Part shown: in pieces, positions 63,302-64,000 of the stretch
Position numbering within the stretch: position 1 is the first letter of the stretch
Layout of the letters: every line of letters starts with the position of its first letter
NCBI RefSeq assembly: GCF_027627455.1
Contig: NZ_CP115483.1
Coordinates: forward strand, 2,976,001-3,040,000
Length of the DNA stretch: 64,000 nt
Source of the DNA: Sphingobacterium sp. SYP-B4668
GTDB taxonomy: Bacteria; Bacteroidota; Bacteroidia; Sphingobacteriales; Sphingobacteriaceae
Reading direction: 5' to 3'
Made by a program: the position numbers and the translations under genes
Notes under the pieces: generated by a model
What the model saw: the letters and a program-made list of their open reading frames with translations, nothing else
Database searches by the model: none
What the model was told of the DNA's origin: nothing

Positions 63302-64000
63302 ATGCTTTACTCGATTTCAAATACCGAATCCACATCAAGATTTTACCTTGACACAAAGAAATTATTCATAATACTTTCCGGAGTTTTCCTGTTTATTATA
63401 GGAATAACAATTATTCAAGACTTCTTGGAATCAAAGAGAAGTGGTTACAACTTCTACCTCAGCGAATCCCTGCTGTTTAAAACCGTTTGGTTATTGTTCG
63501 TCCCGATATTAATGACTCTGTACCGAAGATTAAAGAATCAGACACTCAATGGTGTTGCCAAAATTTTCATATTCATTGTTTCACCCCTTGTAGCCCATCT
63601 TTTCATTTTACCTTTTGTTACTAAGGTTGTATCTGTATTTTTCTATGACGGGAGATACGACATATTCAAGTTCTTTTCCTATACGATAGCAAACGATTTT
63701 TATAAATTGGTCATTGTCTATACGATCTTTGTATTGGGTTACAAGTATATTTCAAACCGGATAGTAAATACATCCATTGCAGAAAGTAAGTTTTTGTTAG
63801 ACACAATTATCGTCAATAATGGGAAGGATAATGTAACAGTAAGCGTACAAGATATTGTGAAAATCACTTCTGCTACACCTTATATATCCATTCATCTTGA
63901 GAATAAGAAATATTTGCACTCGGAAACGTTGAAATCTATTTGTGAACAGTTGGATGCAAATATCTTTGTAAGGATACACAAATCCACCGTAGTAAACATT
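63302..64000 (+). CDS. Membrane-anchored LytTR-domain regulator (cut by window end)
   Basis: An open frame of 233 codons from the ATG at 63302 to the last base, without a stop. Residues about 20-165 hold four predicted membrane spans (for example KLFIILSGVFLFIIGITII and VAKIFIFIVSPLVAHLFIL). The LytTR DNA-binding domain follows (about 175 on: VSVQDIVKITSATPYISIHL, then KYLHSETLKSI and FVRIHKSTVVNI, the family hallmark). It is probably a one-component membrane regulator. Only the end of the LytTR domain is missing. Confidence 0.85.
   Translation, partial: MLYSISNTESTSRFYLDTKKLFIILSGVFLFIIGITIIQDFLESKRSGYNFYLSESLLFKTVWLLFVPILMTLYRRLKNQTLNGVAKIFIFIVSPLVAHLFILPFVTKVVSVFFYDGRYDIFKFFSYTIANDFYKLVIVYTIFVLGYKYISNRIVNTSIAESKFLLDTIIVNNGKDNVTVSVQDIVKITSATPYISIHLENKKYLHSETLKSICEQLDANIFVRIHKSTVVNI

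Overview
The window looks like chromosome of a Bacteroidota member close to Sphingobacterium/Pedobacter (family Sphingobacteriaceae). Evidence: moderate-to-low GC, SusC-type outer-membrane barrel and carboxypeptidase-regulatory-like proteins, GH92 mannosidase, NamZ (DUF1343) muramidase, a Lrp/EamA pair, mostly absent Shine-Dalgarno sites, and a tRNA promoter matching the Bacteroidota consensus TTTG-N19-TANNTTTG. Species assignment is inference.

Layout. 1-0.34 kb: 5' part of methionine aminopeptidase. 0.7-1.9 kb: NamZ-like muramidase. 2.2-8.9 kb: a seven-gene leftward operon for non-phosphorylative L-fucose catabolism (fucP, mutarotase, UxaA-type dehydratase, 2-keto-3-deoxyfuconate dehydrogenase, FAH-family diketo-acid hydrolase, lactonase, fucose dehydrogenase), divergent from an AraC regulator. 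This route converts fucose through fuconolactone, fuconate, 2-keto-3-deoxyfuconate and 2,4-diketo-3-deoxyfuconate to pyruvate plus lactate. 10-16 kb: GH92 alpha-mannosidase, quinone oxidoreductase, large outer-membrane barrel protein. 16-46 kb: mainly housekeeping and envelope genes: ferritin, xerC-hpf, class II aldolase, M1 peptidase, an Rrf2/NAD(P)-reductase pair, amino-acid permease, pepD, acetyltransferase, universal stress protein, NlpE, L,D-transpeptidase, a small SSB, a FrnE-type oxidoreductase, Lrp/EamA, LysR/MBL hydrolase, and the tandem aconitases acnB-acnA. 46-49.3 kb: rpe and a 7TM-HD phosphohydrolase.

At 49.36 kb there is a tRNA-Ser(GCU) with its own promoter and terminator. A serine recombinase reads toward it, and its C-terminal frame runs into the tRNA, so the tRNA 3' end is a likely attachment site. 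The recombinase is destroyed: an intact IS3-family element (about 1.23 kb, 15-bp inverted repeats, A6G frameshift signal) sits where its middle domain should be. To the right, up to the window end, lies an accessory region: XRE regulator, a coding remnant, methyltransferase, GNAT, an 84%-identical fragment of a ComF-like gene, an AT-rich serine hydrolase, the intact ComF-like phosphoribosyltransferase, a lipoprotein, a DGPF protein next to a SnoaL-tailed ECF sigma factor, Hsp20, a histone-H1-like protein, a monooxygenase, a histidine phosphatase, a divergent HxlR/NmrA pair, and a membrane LytTR regulator cut by the window end. No right-hand copy of the tRNA 3' end was seen.

No defence system, CRISPR array or rRNA was recognised. 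The observations most worth following are the fucose operon with a UxaA dehydratase and a dehydrogenase lacking the usual SDR lysine, the acnB leader with a 34-bp perfect palindrome plus an operator-like repeat, the decayed tRNA-Ser integration module, and the ComF-like fragment beside an AT-rich cargo gene.
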